From Treponema putidum (GTDB lineage Bacteria; Spirochaetota; Spirochaetia; Treponematales; Treponemataceae): a DNA stretch of 64,000 bases. A model generated the notes under the pieces. It made no database searches and had not been told where the DNA came from. It was given only the letters and a program-made list of their open reading frames with translations. This document shows positions 43,939-51,115 of this stretch, piece by piece; the stretch's first letter is position 1; each line of letters starts with the position of its first letter. The translations under genes were made by a program, and so were the position numbers. The DNA lies in contig NZ_CP009228.1 of assembly GCF_000755145.1 (NCBI RefSeq), positions 1,907,694 through 1,971,693 of the forward strand, in the 5' to 3' direction.

Positions 43939-44337
43939 TTAAAAATTTATAAATTTATAGTCAAATATTTTTTGCAATTTAGCTATTGTCTTTAGGGTCG
44001 GATTTGTCTTTTTAGGATTCTCTAAATTCTGATATTGCTGATATGATATATTGAGTTTATCTGCTACTTCAATTTGTGTTTTATTTCCTCGGTTTTTACG
44101 CAGCATAATAGCAAATGCAATATTAGGTTCAACTTCAACAGCATATTTAGAGATAAAATTGGGAAGCGGTATTTTGATTCCACGCGATGTTTCACTTTCT
44201 AAAACTCCGTTTAATGCTTCTCCGGCCATTTCTAAGGCTTCTTTTTTTGTATTGCCGAAAGTAAAGACATGCGGCAGATCAGGAAAAGCAACATAATAAA
44301 CTCCGTCTTCTTTTTTTAATGTACAGCAGTATTTCAT
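43939..44337 (-). CDS. hicB: HicB-type antitoxin with XRE helix-turn-helix
   Basis: A 132-residue antitoxin. The N-terminal HicB domain (MKYCCTLKKEDGVYYVAFPD, LPHVFTFGNTKKEALEMAGE) is joined to a C-terminal Cro/C1-type helix-turn-helix (MLRKNRGNKTQIEVADKLNI, SYQQYQNLENPKKTNPTLKT). This differs from the ribbon-helix-helix tail of the HicB at 13941. AAGGAG lies 5 bp before the ATG at 44337, just after the hicA stop. It probably represses the hicAB promoter at 44529-44557. Confidence 0.82.
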   Translation of the reverse strand: MKYCCTLKKEDGVYYVAFPDLPHVFTFGNTKKEALEMAGEALNGVLESETSRGIKIPLPNFISKYAVEVEPNIAFAIMLRKNRGNKTQIEVADKLNISYQQYQNLENPKKTNPTLKTIAKLQKIFDYKFINF

Positions 44338-44339
44338 AA

Positions 44340-44522
44340 TCACTCCTTAATTCCGGCAAGGCGGAAAATATTTTTTACAGTGCCTATCGGTAAGTCTTTG
44401 TTTCCGTGAACAGGTACAGGAATAGTTTTGTCATCTTTAATAAAGATATGATGTGAACCTTTTATTCTATCAATAGTCCATCCATTTTTCTTTAATATTT
44501 TGGTTATTTCTCTACCTGTCAT
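44340..44522 (-). CDS. hicA: HicA-type mRNA interferase toxin
   Basis: A 60-residue HicA: MTGREITKILKKNGWTIDRI, KGSHHIFIKDDKTIPVPVHG (catalytic His in KGSHH), DLPIGTVKNIFRLAGIKE. The start at 44522 lies 6 bp after a strong -10 box, so the message is probably leaderless. The antitoxin start follows 2 bp after the stop. It is full length and appears intact. Confidence 0.85.
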   Translation of the reverse strand: MTGREITKILKKNGWTIDRIKGSHHIFIKDDKTIPVPVHGNKDLPIGTVKNIFRLAGIKE

Positions 44523-44528
44523 ATTTAA

Positions 44529-44557
44529 ATAATACAATATATAAGTTGTGTTGTCAA
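44529..44557 (-). promoter_or_regulatory. hicAB promoter, predicted leaderless
   Basis: On the minus strand TTGACA (44557-44552), 17 bp, TATTAT (44534-44529), then 6 bases to the hicA ATG at 44522. There is no ribosome-binding site before hicA, whereas hicB has a good one. This could favour antitoxin over toxin synthesis. Confidence 0.55.
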
Positions 44558-44650
44558 GGTATGAGAATAAATTTAGAAGAATTACAAAATGCCCTTAAAG
44601 CAAAATTACAGATTGGGGTGTAGACAAATTAAATTGCGGAGGCACTGTGA

Positions 44651-44896
44651 ATGAAAAATGCCGTTATATATACACGGGAGTATCTTTCCTATGTTAGAAA
44701 AAATCCTATAACTTGGGACATTTCTACCGCTATTCTTTACGGTAAAAAATATGATATAATCTCTTTAAAAGCTATGACTGATTTTGCAAATAAAATACAT
44801 GCAGATTTAACGGTTTTTGATGATGGCGAACATTGGTTTCATACGGAAGAACAAATGAATTTTTTAGATAATTGGTTTAAAAAATTTATTTGCTGA
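44651..44896 (+). pseudogene. C-terminal fragment of an alpha/beta hydrolase
   Basis: An 81-residue open frame. ITWDISTAILYGKKYDIISL, then MTDFANKIHADLTVFDDGEH, WFHTEEQMNFLDNWFKKFI match the last third of a serine alpha/beta hydrolase: acid-bearing loop, then the catalytic His in DGEHWFHTEEQ. The nucleophile half is absent, so it cannot be active alone. GGAGG lies 9 bp before the ATG. The 110 bp upstream hold only a 20-codon ORF (44559-44621) with no clear kin. Confidence 0.55.
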
Positions 44897-44927
44897 TTTA
44901 CGGTTTCTTAATTCAAGGAGAAAAAAT

Positions 44928-45446
44928 ATGATTAACATAAGAATAGCAGACCATAAGGATGCCGAACAGGTTGCTCTTATTGCAGAAAAAACATTCAGAG
45001 AAACTTTTGGCGCATTTAATACAAAAGAAGATATGGACGAACACTGCAAAAAAAGTTACGGTGCGGAAATTCAGCAAGGCGAAATTGCCGACACAAACAA
45101 ATGCACTCTTGTCTGCGGAGAGGATAACAAAATCATCGGTTATGCACAAATCAATTGGAACAAGAGTTTTGAAGTCATTCATGGTAGTCCTCAGGCGGAA
45201 ATACAGCGGATTTATATCGCAAAAGACAGGCACGGAACGGGTGCTGCACAGGAACTTATGCGGGTTATTATCGGTATGGTAAGGCAGCGGAAGATTCGGC
45301 ATGTCTGGCTCGGCGTGTGGGAAAAAAATCCGCGTGCGATCGCATTTTACAAAAAGTTCGGCTTTGTAGAAACCGGCGAACACGTTTTTTTACTCGGTAG
45401 CGACCCGCAGCGGGACATTATTTTGCACAAGGCTTTGGAAGAGTGA
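44928..45446 (+). CDS. GNAT-family N-acetyltransferase
   Basis: A 172-residue acetyltransferase. INIRIADHKDAEQVALIAEK opens the fold. The acetyl-CoA loop is IQRIYIAKDRHGTGAAQELM (family pattern R/Q-x-x-G-x-G/A at RHGTGA), and NPRAIAFYKKFGFVETGEH is the C-terminal helix-strand. A clear AAGGAG precedes the ATG. It stands alone, downstream of a hydrolase remnant. The substrate is unknown; similar small GNATs modify diamines, aminoglycosides or protein N termini. Confidence 0.8.
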   Translation: MINIRIADHKDAEQVALIAEKTFRETFGAFNTKEDMDEHCKKSYGAEIQQGEIADTNKCTLVCGEDNKIIGYAQINWNKSFEVIHGSPQAEIQRIYIAKDRHGTGAAQELMRVIIGMVRQRKIRHVWLGVWEKNPRAIAFYKKFGFVETGEHVFLLGSDPQRDIILHKALEE

Positions 45447-45508
45447 ATCAGCAGCGGATATCTAACGGAAAGAGCCTTTTACTTGTACCACACGCTAATC
45501 AAAAACGT

Positions 45509-46486
45509 TTACATCTCCACAACGATTTTTCCGTTTACCTTACCGCCGTCACATGCTGCGCAGGCTAGGCTAATATCGCGGAACGCAAAGCGCTCTCCTA
45601 TAAGCGGCTGCAAGTTATGTTTTGTTAAAAAGCTGAAAATCGAATCGATGTCGGCTTGTACGGGAAAATTGCTATGAAATCCGGTCAGATACACACCGGC
45701 GGGAATTTCTTTTATAGGATTAAAACCTTCCATCTCAAACACGCCGCCGAGTACGCCCGTATTGCACACAATTCCTCCTGCGGTCATGCACCACATGGTA
45801 TCCCGCAAGGTTTTACAGCCTACCAGTTCCAGCGCTTTGGTAAAGCGGCTTTTATATGTTTCGCTTAAATTGCCGGTATCCAAGATACACTCATCGGCAC
45901 CGGCATCTTGCAGCAGTTGCAGTTTGCTTTCACGGTGTGTTGTCGCTGAAACACGGCAGCCGAGTGCTTTTGCAATTTGGATTGTCGCATAGCCGAGTGC
46001 ACAGGTGCCGCCGCGGATTAAGAGCGTGTCGTCTTTTTGTAAACGCAGGCAGTGGAACAGCGAACCCCATGCGGTAAAATATGTTTCGGGAACGGCGGCA
46101 ATATCCGTCCATGCCATATCGGACTGTATTGCAAAAACATGGTGGGTAGGAAGCAGGGCGTATTCTGCATAGCTGCCGTTGAAGCTGCGTCCCATGCCGC
46201 CCATCAGAGCAACCACTTTTTGTCCGGCGGAAAAAGACGAATCGGAAGCGTCGGCTATTTCGCCGGCGCACTCGATTCCGGGTATAATAGTTTTTTGTAT
46301 GTAGTCATGTTTAATTTCAAACTGCCGTAGAATTTGTTCGGAATGATTGAGTCCGAACGCATGGATTTTTACCAGCACCCATCCGCTTTTTACGGCGGGT
46401 ACGGGAACATCGGTTAGCATAATCTCGTCTGCAGCGGCCGGTTTAGTCAACACAACGGCTTTCATAGTATGGGGTATGGTATTCAT
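45509..46486 (-). CDS. medium-chain dehydrogenase/reductase, quinone-oxidoreductase type
   Basis: A 325-residue NAD(P)H-dependent oxidoreductase of the zinc-independent MDR branch. The GroES-like N-terminal domain (MKAVVLTKPAAADEIMLTDV, KIHAFGLNHSEQIL, GIECAGEI) precedes a Rossmann domain with LLIRGGTCALGYATIQIAKA. The structural-zinc cysteines of alcohol dehydrogenases are missing. AAGGAG precedes the start. It lies downstream of the radical-SAM gene on the same strand across 85 bp, so co-transcription is possible but unproven. Likely role: reduction of quinones or reactive enones. Confidence 0.8.
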   Translation of the reverse strand: MNTIPHTMKAVVLTKPAAADEIMLTDVPVPAVKSGWVLVKIHAFGLNHSEQILRQFEIKHDYIQKTIIPGIECAGEIADASDSSFSAGQKVVALMGGMGRSFNGSYAEYALLPTHHVFAIQSDMAWTDIAAVPETYFTAWGSLFHCLRLQKDDTLLIRGGTCALGYATIQIAKALGCRVSATTHRESKLQLLQDAGADECILDTGNLSETYKSRFTKALELVGCKTLRDTMWCMTAGGIVCNTGVLGGVFEMEGFNPIKEIPAGVYLTGFHSNFPVQADIDSIFSFLTKHNLQPLIGERFAFRDISLACAACDGGKVNGKIVVEM

Positions 46487-46573
46487 CATAAACTCCTTGA
46501 AGTATGGGTATTATTAAAAACTAAAATTTTTAGAAATTCTCTATGAAAATTAAAATGCTAAAAAATTTTTTCC

Positions 46574-47659
46574 TCATGTAACTTTTTTCCAGCATTGGGG
46601 ATCGGTGGCGTAGAAATCTCCGCCGCAGCTTCCGCTCGCAACGGCAGGGCATCCGCGGCAGTACGGGAGCAGTTCGCATTTTGAGCACTTGCTGAATTTT
46701 CCGTAGTCGCGATAAGCTTCCATTCGTGTTCCTGTCCATACATCACTCAGCCGGTCGGTATAGGCATTTCCTACACAGCTGTTTGCAACTCGGCGGCAGG
46801 CGTAAATATCGCCGGTAGGTAAAATGGTGATATGACAGTTTCCGCAGTTGCAGCCGCCGTAAATAATCAATTCATCCTGATTGGACGAAGTACCGTTATG
46901 TGCAGGAGTGTTAGGGGGCAATGTTAATCGGCCGTGTTCATAGTCGAAAAGCGTCCATAGGTGATCTTTTCTATTAAAATAGGTTTTGCAGTCCCGGTTT
47001 TCATAAGCGGTGTAGATATCATCAATCTTTTCAAGAAAATCCCGGTACCGTTCAGGAGCGATATACCAATCGCTTTCTTCGTTGCCCTTGCCGTCACTTG
47101 TAGGAACATACCTTGCAAACGCATACACCTGTGCTTCGGCAGCGACAACGGCATCGATTATCGCCGGAATTTCATCGATGTTTGTACCGCTGACTGTTGT
47201 CATAATCACACTTGTTATGCCGGCATCATTGATAACTTTGATTTTTTCCAGAGTTGTTTTAAAACTGCCAGGTTTTCTGAACCAATCATGCGTGTGCTCC
47301 ATACCGTCGATACTCATCTGATATTTATCGCATCCGTACTCACGCATTTTCTTACATACGGCATCCGTCAGATGGAAGGGATTTCCCATAAGGGTAAAAG
47401 GAATGTCATGGGCTTTCATAAGCGAAAGCAAATCCCAAAAGTGAGGATGCAGAATCGGATCACCGCCTGTGATATAAAAATAGGGAAGACGATTGAATGT
47501 TTTGCAAAATTCCAACGCATTATAAAAAACATGCTCCATCCGTTCACGGTTCATCGTTACTAAAGCGGGATGTCCTTCCGCAAAGATATAGCAATGTTTA
47601 CAGCGTTGGTCGCATTCGTCGGTGATATGCCACTGAAAGGCAAAATACTGTTGAGCCAT
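46574..47659 (-). CDS. radical SAM/SPASM peptide maturase
   Basis: A 361-residue enzyme. The radical SAM cluster motif is ITDECDQRCKHCYIFAEG (CxxxCxxC), followed by TGGDPILHPHFWDLL (SAM-binding GGDP). The C-terminal SPASM domain has many cysteines (YGGCNCGNCHITILPTGDI, ACRRVANSCVGNA, CSKCELLPYCRGCPAVASGS, CGGDFYATDPQC) for two auxiliary 4Fe-4S clusters. Such enzymes install thioether or carbon links in ribosomal peptides. The gene begins 60 bp after a Cys-rich repeat peptide on the same strand, its obvious substrate. A terminator hairpin sits just before its ATG, and no ribosome-binding site is visible there. Confidence 0.88.
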   Translation of the reverse strand: MAQQYFAFQWHITDECDQRCKHCYIFAEGHPALVTMNRERMEHVFYNALEFCKTFNRLPYFYITGGDPILHPHFWDLLSLMKAHDIPFTLMGNPFHLTDAVCKKMREYGCDKYQMSIDGMEHTHDWFRKPGSFKTTLEKIKVINDAGITSVIMTTVSGTNIDEIPAIIDAVVAAEAQVYAFARYVPTSDGKGNEESDWYIAPERYRDFLEKIDDIYTAYENRDCKTYFNRKDHLWTLFDYEHGRLTLPPNTPAHNGTSSNQDELIIYGGCNCGNCHITILPTGDIYACRRVANSCVGNAYTDRLSDVWTGTRMEAYRDYGKFSKCSKCELLPYCRGCPAVASGSCGGDFYATDPQCWKKVT

Positions 47660-47665
47660 GGTAGT

Positions 47666-47701
47666 AAAAAAAACGGACAGCAGCGAAAAATCTACCGTCC
47701 G
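47666..47701 (-). terminator. terminator between precursor peptide and maturase
   Basis: On the minus strand CGGACGGTAG (47701-47692) pairs with CTGCTGTCCG (47683-47674), with two G-T wobbles, followed by eight T. It ends 6 bp before the maturase ATG. It would keep precursor transcripts abundant and let only read-through reach the maturase gene. Confidence 0.6.
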
Positions 47702-47719
47702 CTCTAGTCTACAAATGGA

Positions 47720-47986
47720 TTATTTTCCGCCTGCTCCGCAAGCAGAACCGCATGCTGCGGGTTTCTTTTTGGGGTCTGCCGGTTTTTCAGCCCCGCAAGC
47801 AGAACCGCACGCTGCGGGTTTCTTTTTGGGGTCTGCCGGTTTTTCAGCTCCACAAGCAGAACCGCATGCCGCAGGCTTTTTTTCCGGTTTTGCAGGTTTT
47901 TCTGCCCCGCATGCAGAGCCGCACGAAGATCCCTTTTCGGGACTTGCGGTTGTTTGATTCCAATCAGCCAAGTTTGAAAGTGCCAT
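47720..47986 (-). CDS. ribosomal precursor peptide with CGSACGA repeats
   Basis: An 88-residue peptide. The leader MALSNLADWNQTTASPEKGS is followed by three exact-length 19-residue repeats of the type CGSACGAEKPADPKKKPAA and a fourth partial unit CGSACGAGGK. All eight cysteines lie in the CGSACGA cores, and Lys/Pro-rich linkers separate them. The start at 47986 has GGAGG upstream; an earlier ATG at 47998 overlaps that site. It is adjacent to a radical-SAM/SPASM enzyme, so it is probably a RiPP precursor (thioether-bridged type). I recall a named family of ACGX-repeat peptides with radical-SAM partners but cannot check it. Confidence 0.82.
   Translation of the reverse strand: MALSNLADWNQTTASPEKGSSCGSACGAEKPAKPEKKPAACGSACGAEKPADPKKKPAACGSACGAEKPADPKKKPAACGSACGAGGK
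47732..47923 (-). repeat. 57 bp tandem repeat inside the precursor gene
   Basis: Three 57 bp units plus a 21 bp partial one encode the CGSACGA repeats. Two adjacent units are nearly identical at the DNA level, so recent expansion is likely and copy number may vary between strains. Confidence 0.85.
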
Positions 47987-48043
47987 ATTAGCCTCCATTA
48001 CAAAGTATTATATGAATAATATAGGGTAATTCGAAAAATAATG

Positions 48044-48075
48044 CAAGAACGCACTTTTTTGTAACCGCCTATTTG
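48044..48075. repeat. 32 bp repeat at the hxlR 3' end, copy 1
   Basis: CAAGAACGCACTTTTTTGTA and the next 12 bases are identical to 49154-49185. Copy 1 covers the stop of the intact hxlR gene; copy 2 covers the tail of a decayed one. Confidence 0.75.
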
Positions 48076-48401
48076 GCTATATACTCTTTATAATAATTCC
48101 CCCATTTCTGCATTTCGGTGAGGAGAGGGCGTAGGGTTTCTCCTAAAGGAGAAAGCGAGTACTCAACTACTTTCAGCGGCTCACTTTGAATTTCACACCG
48201 GATGATAATGCCGTCATCTTCCATTGAGCGTAGACTTTCCGTCAGAACTTTTTGGCTTATGCCGTTAAGGTCTCTCTTTAGTTCATTAAACCGCCAAGGT
48301 CTGACAAGCAAGTCCCTGATGATAAACAGTTTCCACTTACTGCCGAGTATTTGTAACGTTGTTGCTACGGGGCAGTCAGGTAAATCTTCTTTCTTTTTCA
48401 T
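48069..48401 (-). CDS. HxlR-family winged-helix regulator
   Basis: A 110-residue regulator of the HxlR (MarR-like) family. CPVATTLQILGSKWKLFIIR, DLLVRPWRFNELKRDLNGIS, QKVLTESLRSMEDDGIIIR give the family core with Cys10 (DCPVATT), the redox-sensing position in several relatives such as HypR and QorR. It lies downstream of the flavin/ferredoxin gene on the same strand (91 bp gap) and may sense electrophiles or thiol stress. A decayed second copy lies at about 49176-49262. Confidence 0.82.
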   Translation of the reverse strand: MKKKEDLPDCPVATTLQILGSKWKLFIIRDLLVRPWRFNELKRDLNGISQKVLTESLRSMEDDGIIIRCEIQSEPLKVVEYSLSPLGETLRPLLTEMQKWGNYYKEYIAK

Positions 48402-48492
48402 ATCCCTGCCTTTTTCAAATTTGTGATTATCTTTCTTCGGATTTTTATCATGCTGTAAAAGTTAAACGAAATGCTCTGTTTTAGCGCCTCTT

Positions 48493-49110
48493 TTATGCAT
48501 TTAGTTTAACTATTGCTTGCACAGGGCAATTTTCGTAGCAGCTGCCGCAGTGGAGGCAATGCTCTTGTTGGATAACAAAGGGTTGGCCCTCCGTAATGCA
48601 GTTTTGAGGACAGTTTTGTGTACATGTTCCGCATTCGATACAGGAATCCGTTATGGTGTATCCCTTTGCCGTGATTTTACCGCTGCCGATCACATAGCTT
48701 TCTCTGAAAATCGGATTTACGCCAAGATTAAAATATTCAATACTCGTATTGCGGATTTCAAATATAATTCCGATATCCCGTGTGTTTCCGGGGTAGACAT
48801 TGGAAAGATAGGGCTGCTCTGAAAAAATTGTGTCAATCCAATATTTTTGTTTATCTTGCTCCGCCGGCACGGCCTTTGCCGACAGACGGATCATCTCTTT
48901 ATATCTTGTATAGCCGAGAATTTGTACCCTGCCATCAGAAAGCAATTCTTTGCAAAAATCCTTTCCTCTGGCAGTAAAAAAATACAACGCATCCGGCTCA
49001 TAATGAATGGCACTGATATTGCGTACCTGCGGATTTCCGTTGTCATCTACGGTTGCAAAGGCAAGCACACCTACATATTCTAACTTTTCCAAACAAGTTT
49101 TTGCATCCAT
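48493..49110 (-). CDS. PNPOx-like flavin protein with two 4Fe-4S clusters
   Basis: A 205-residue redox protein. The N-terminal split-barrel flavin domain of the pyridoxamine-phosphate-oxidase-like type (VLAFATVDDNGNPQVRNISA, then YFFTARGKDFCKELL) is joined to a C-terminal ferredoxin with two CxxCxxCxxxC motifs: SCIECGTCTQNCPQNCI and HCLHCGSCYENCPVQAI. An AAGGAG precedes the start. It sits upstream of the HxlR gene and is flanked by two copies of a 32 bp hxlR-tail repeat. It probably moves electrons to or from a flavin; the substrate is unknown. Confidence 0.82.
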   Translation of the reverse strand: MDAKTCLEKLEYVGVLAFATVDDNGNPQVRNISAIHYEPDALYFFTARGKDFCKELLSDGRVQILGYTRYKEMIRLSAKAVPAEQDKQKYWIDTIFSEQPYLSNVYPGNTRDIGIIFEIRNTSIEYFNLGVNPIFRESYVIGSGKITAKGYTITDSCIECGTCTQNCPQNCITEGQPFVIQQEHCLHCGSCYENCPVQAIVKLNA

Positions 49111-49483
49111 AATTTCTCCTTGTAATTATTTTAAAATAATTTCATACATAAAACAAGAACGCACTTTTTTGTAACCGCCTATTTGCCTGTCATTCTTTAT
49201 AGATGACATCTAAAAACCTCAGTTTTTACAGATGCCCTATAATACATATCTCATTTACGCATTTTTGTGCAAAAACTAAGCCGCAGTTTACATAAAAGTA
49301 CATCTGATTTTTATAAGGTTCAATTTCATTTCTCCTTAGGTTTTGTTTATACCATAAACCGGCAGGAGGAACAAGCCTGCTTATATCTCAACAACATGCT
49401 GGTGCTGACGGATAAAGACTGCGGCTATTGGATTAAAAACAAAGGCGAATAAATCTAAGACAAACATCGAAAAATTGAGGCTT
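49111..49483. other. gene-poor stretch of 373 bp with remnants
   Basis: Besides the hxlR-tail remnant and its hairpin, a 61-codon open frame at 49267-49452 on the plus strand ends YLNNMLVLTDKDCGYWIKNK. It has no ribosome-binding site, lacks a clear start and matches nothing I recognise, so I read it as a possible gene fragment. The rest is AT-rich with no strong promoter seen. Confidence 0.35.
49154..49185. repeat. 32 bp repeat, copy 2, with hxlR tail remnant
   Basis: Identical to 48044-48075. The adjoining bases to about 49262, read on the minus strand, resemble the hxlR 3' end (AAATGC-n-AAATG, TATTATA, TATAAAGA, CAAATAG). They are interrupted by a hairpin at 49209-49236 (CATCT with AGATG). 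This is the 3' end of a lost second hxlR gene. Confidence 0.55.
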
Positions 49484-49945
49484 TTAGATGTTTGTTTCCT
49501 TTAAAAATTTTCCCATTGGAATAAAATTATCGGCAATATAAAATCCTGATTTTTTATAGAAATGTATATGTGCTTTATCATTCACACTTGATAGTTCTAT
49601 AAGTGTGACACCATTTATTTTAACAATATCTTCCATGGCTTTTATTAGTGATGTGCCGTATCCTTTATTTTGATGGTTTGTGTCTATTACTATTTCATCT
49701 AAAAAATATGCTAATAAATCATCGAATTGTTTATAATATCCTAAAATAAAACCTATCAATAATTCTTCTTTATACATACCCAGACACATTGAATCGCTAA
49801 TCGTAATAAGTTGAGAGATTCTTTTACAGGCCTTTTCTTTTGTCCAGCAGCCGTTTTCAATGTTATTATAGTAGTTAATATAAATTTGCGTTATACTGTT
49901 AATATCTTCAATCGTTAATTTTTTATATTCCAAATAAGACCTCAT
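49484..49945 (-). CDS. GNAT-family N-acetyltransferase
   Basis: A 153-residue acetyltransferase: YKKLTIEDINSITQIYINYY, then the core LDEIVIDTNHQNKGYGTSLI (acetyl-CoA loop QNKGYGT) and VNDKAHIHFYKKSGFYIADN. The start at 49945 is chosen as the first ATG. A minus-strand promoter TTGAAA-17-TAGAAT lies about 23-51 bp upstream, leaving a short leader without a ribosome-binding site. It stands alone and divergent from rnz. Target unknown. Confidence 0.78.
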   Translation of the reverse strand: MRSYLEYKKLTIEDINSITQIYINYYNNIENGCWTKEKACKRISQLITISDSMCLGMYKEELLIGFILGYYKQFDDLLAYFLDEIVIDTNHQNKGYGTSLIKAMEDIVKINGVTLIELSSVNDKAHIHFYKKSGFYIADNFIPMGKFLKETNI

Positions 49946-50001
49946 TAAGTTCAAAATAATTATTTGGTATTCTACATAAGTCCGGCACTTTTTTCAATGC
50001 C

Positions 50002-50030
50002 TTGCTTTTTTGTAAAAAATAGCTTATAAT
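50002..50030 (+). promoter_or_regulatory. rnz promoter, nearly leaderless
   Basis: TTGCTT (50002-50007), 17 bp, TATAAT (50025-50030). The ATG at 50040 is 9 bases after the -10 box, leaving at most two or three untranslated bases and no Shine-Dalgarno sequence. Confidence 0.55.
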
Positions 50031-50039
50031 CGGTTTCCA

Positions 50040-50966
50040 ATGAATCTTGAAGCTTTTATTTTAGGCTGCGGCGGAATGATGCCGCTTCCATATCGACATT
50101 TAACATCGGTTTTGCTTCGCCGTGAGGGCGATTTGTTTTTGTTTGATTGCGGGGAGGGGACTCAGGTTGCCCTGCGCCGCCTTAATTTGCGCTGGAAAAG
50201 GATTAATGCTATTTTTATAAGCCATACCCATGCCGACCATATAACCGGTCTTCCGGGTCTTCTAATGCTCTCATCTCAAGTTGATAGGGATGAACCTCTT
50301 TATATAATAGGGCCTCCCAAGGTTGCCGAATATGTGGAGACTAGCCGGAAAGTTTTAGATATGTATATCAATTATGAGATTATCGTAAAAGAAATAAAGG
50401 AGCCGGGTGTCGTTTATTCTACCGGCGAATTTCAGGTACGCTCTTTTTGGCTGGATCATACAAAACCCTGTCTGGGATACACATTTGAAGAGTTTGAAAG
50501 GCCGGGGGAATTTAATCCAGAAGCTGCAAGAGCCTTAAATGTTCCATGCGGCCCTCTTTGGTCAAAGCTCCAAGGCGGAAATGAAGTAACCTCAGCCGAC
50601 GGAAAAACAGTCCGGCCAGAAGATGTTATGGGCCCTAAAAGAAAGGGCAGAAAATTCAGCTTTGTAACCGATACAAAATATTTATCCTCCATTGCTCAAG
50701 AGGTCAAACATTCCGACTTTTTTGTTTGCGAAGGGATGTTTGAAAAGGGAATGGAAAAAGATGCAGCCGAAAAAAAACACATGACATGCACTCAGGCGGC
50801 TCAAATAGCTAAAGATGCTGAGGTAAAAAAGATGGCCCTAATTCATTACAGTCCGAGGTACACCGATAATGAGCTTAAAGTTCTTTTAGATCATGCCAGA
50901 GAAGTTTTCCCCGAAACAATCCTTTCAAAAGACAGAATGAATATTCAACTGGAATATGAAGATTAG
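50040..50966 (+). CDS. rnz: ribonuclease Z
   Basis: A 308-residue tRNA 3' endonuclease of the metallo-beta-lactamase fold. The zinc motif is IFISHTHADHITGLPGLL (HxHxDH), with DCGEGTQVALRR upstream, WLDHTKPCLGYTFEE for the fourth-ligand region, FVTDTKYL with the bridging Asp, and the late His in ALIHYSPRYTD. Length matches bacterial short-form RNase Z. It trims tRNA precursors, including those lacking an encoded CCA end. All metal ligands look present, unlike the MBL-fold protein at 5069-5656. Confidence 0.9.
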   Translation: MNLEAFILGCGGMMPLPYRHLTSVLLRREGDLFLFDCGEGTQVALRRLNLRWKRINAIFISHTHADHITGLPGLLMLSSQVDRDEPLYIIGPPKVAEYVETSRKVLDMYINYEIIVKEIKEPGVVYSTGEFQVRSFWLDHTKPCLGYTFEEFERPGEFNPEAARALNVPCGPLWSKLQGGNEVTSADGKTVRPEDVMGPKRKGRKFSFVTDTKYLSSIAQEVKHSDFFVCEGMFEKGMEKDAAEKKHMTCTQAAQIAKDAEVKKMALIHYSPRYTDNELKVLLDHAREVFPETILSKDRMNIQLEYED

Positions 50967-51058
50967 AAGTTTGTTAAAGTATGCGAAGTTTATCAGTTTT
51001 CTTTAGATTTAATTTGCAATGCTTTTAAATAAGTCATTGACAGTTTAAAAATGGTCTC

Positions 51059-51087
51059 TTGACAACAGTATATTTTTCTTATATTCT
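51059..51087 (+). promoter_or_regulatory. promoter of the WYL regulator
   Basis: TTGACA (51059-51064), 17 bp, TATTCT (51082-51087). The leader of about 20 bases contains TGCGTAAAATTTGCAT, a loose inverted repeat that could be an autoregulatory site. There is no Shine-Dalgarno sequence before the ATG at 51116. Confidence 0.5.
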
Positions 51088-51115
51088 GAATGCGTAAAAT
51101 TTGCATATTTAGAAA

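Noticed and set aside
41889-44557. Integron cassette array
   Set aside because: I found no paired GTTRRRY / RYYYAAC core sites or attC-like folds between the small genes, and gene orientations are mixed.
44559-44621. 20-codon ORF MRINLEELQNALKAKLQIGV
   Set aside because: Too short to judge, with no ribosome-binding site; mentioned only in the entry for the neighbouring fragment.
47732-47923. Regular 57 bp repeats as a possible CRISPR array
   Set aside because: Units are contiguous with no unique spacers, and they encode the precursor peptide in one frame with a start codon and ribosome-binding site.
47658-47957. Plus-strand 99-codon ORF rich in PQAEPHAAGF repeats
   Set aside because: It is the antisense shadow of the repeat peptide gene, with no ribosome-binding site; the minus-strand reading has a leader, cysteine cores and a partner enzyme.
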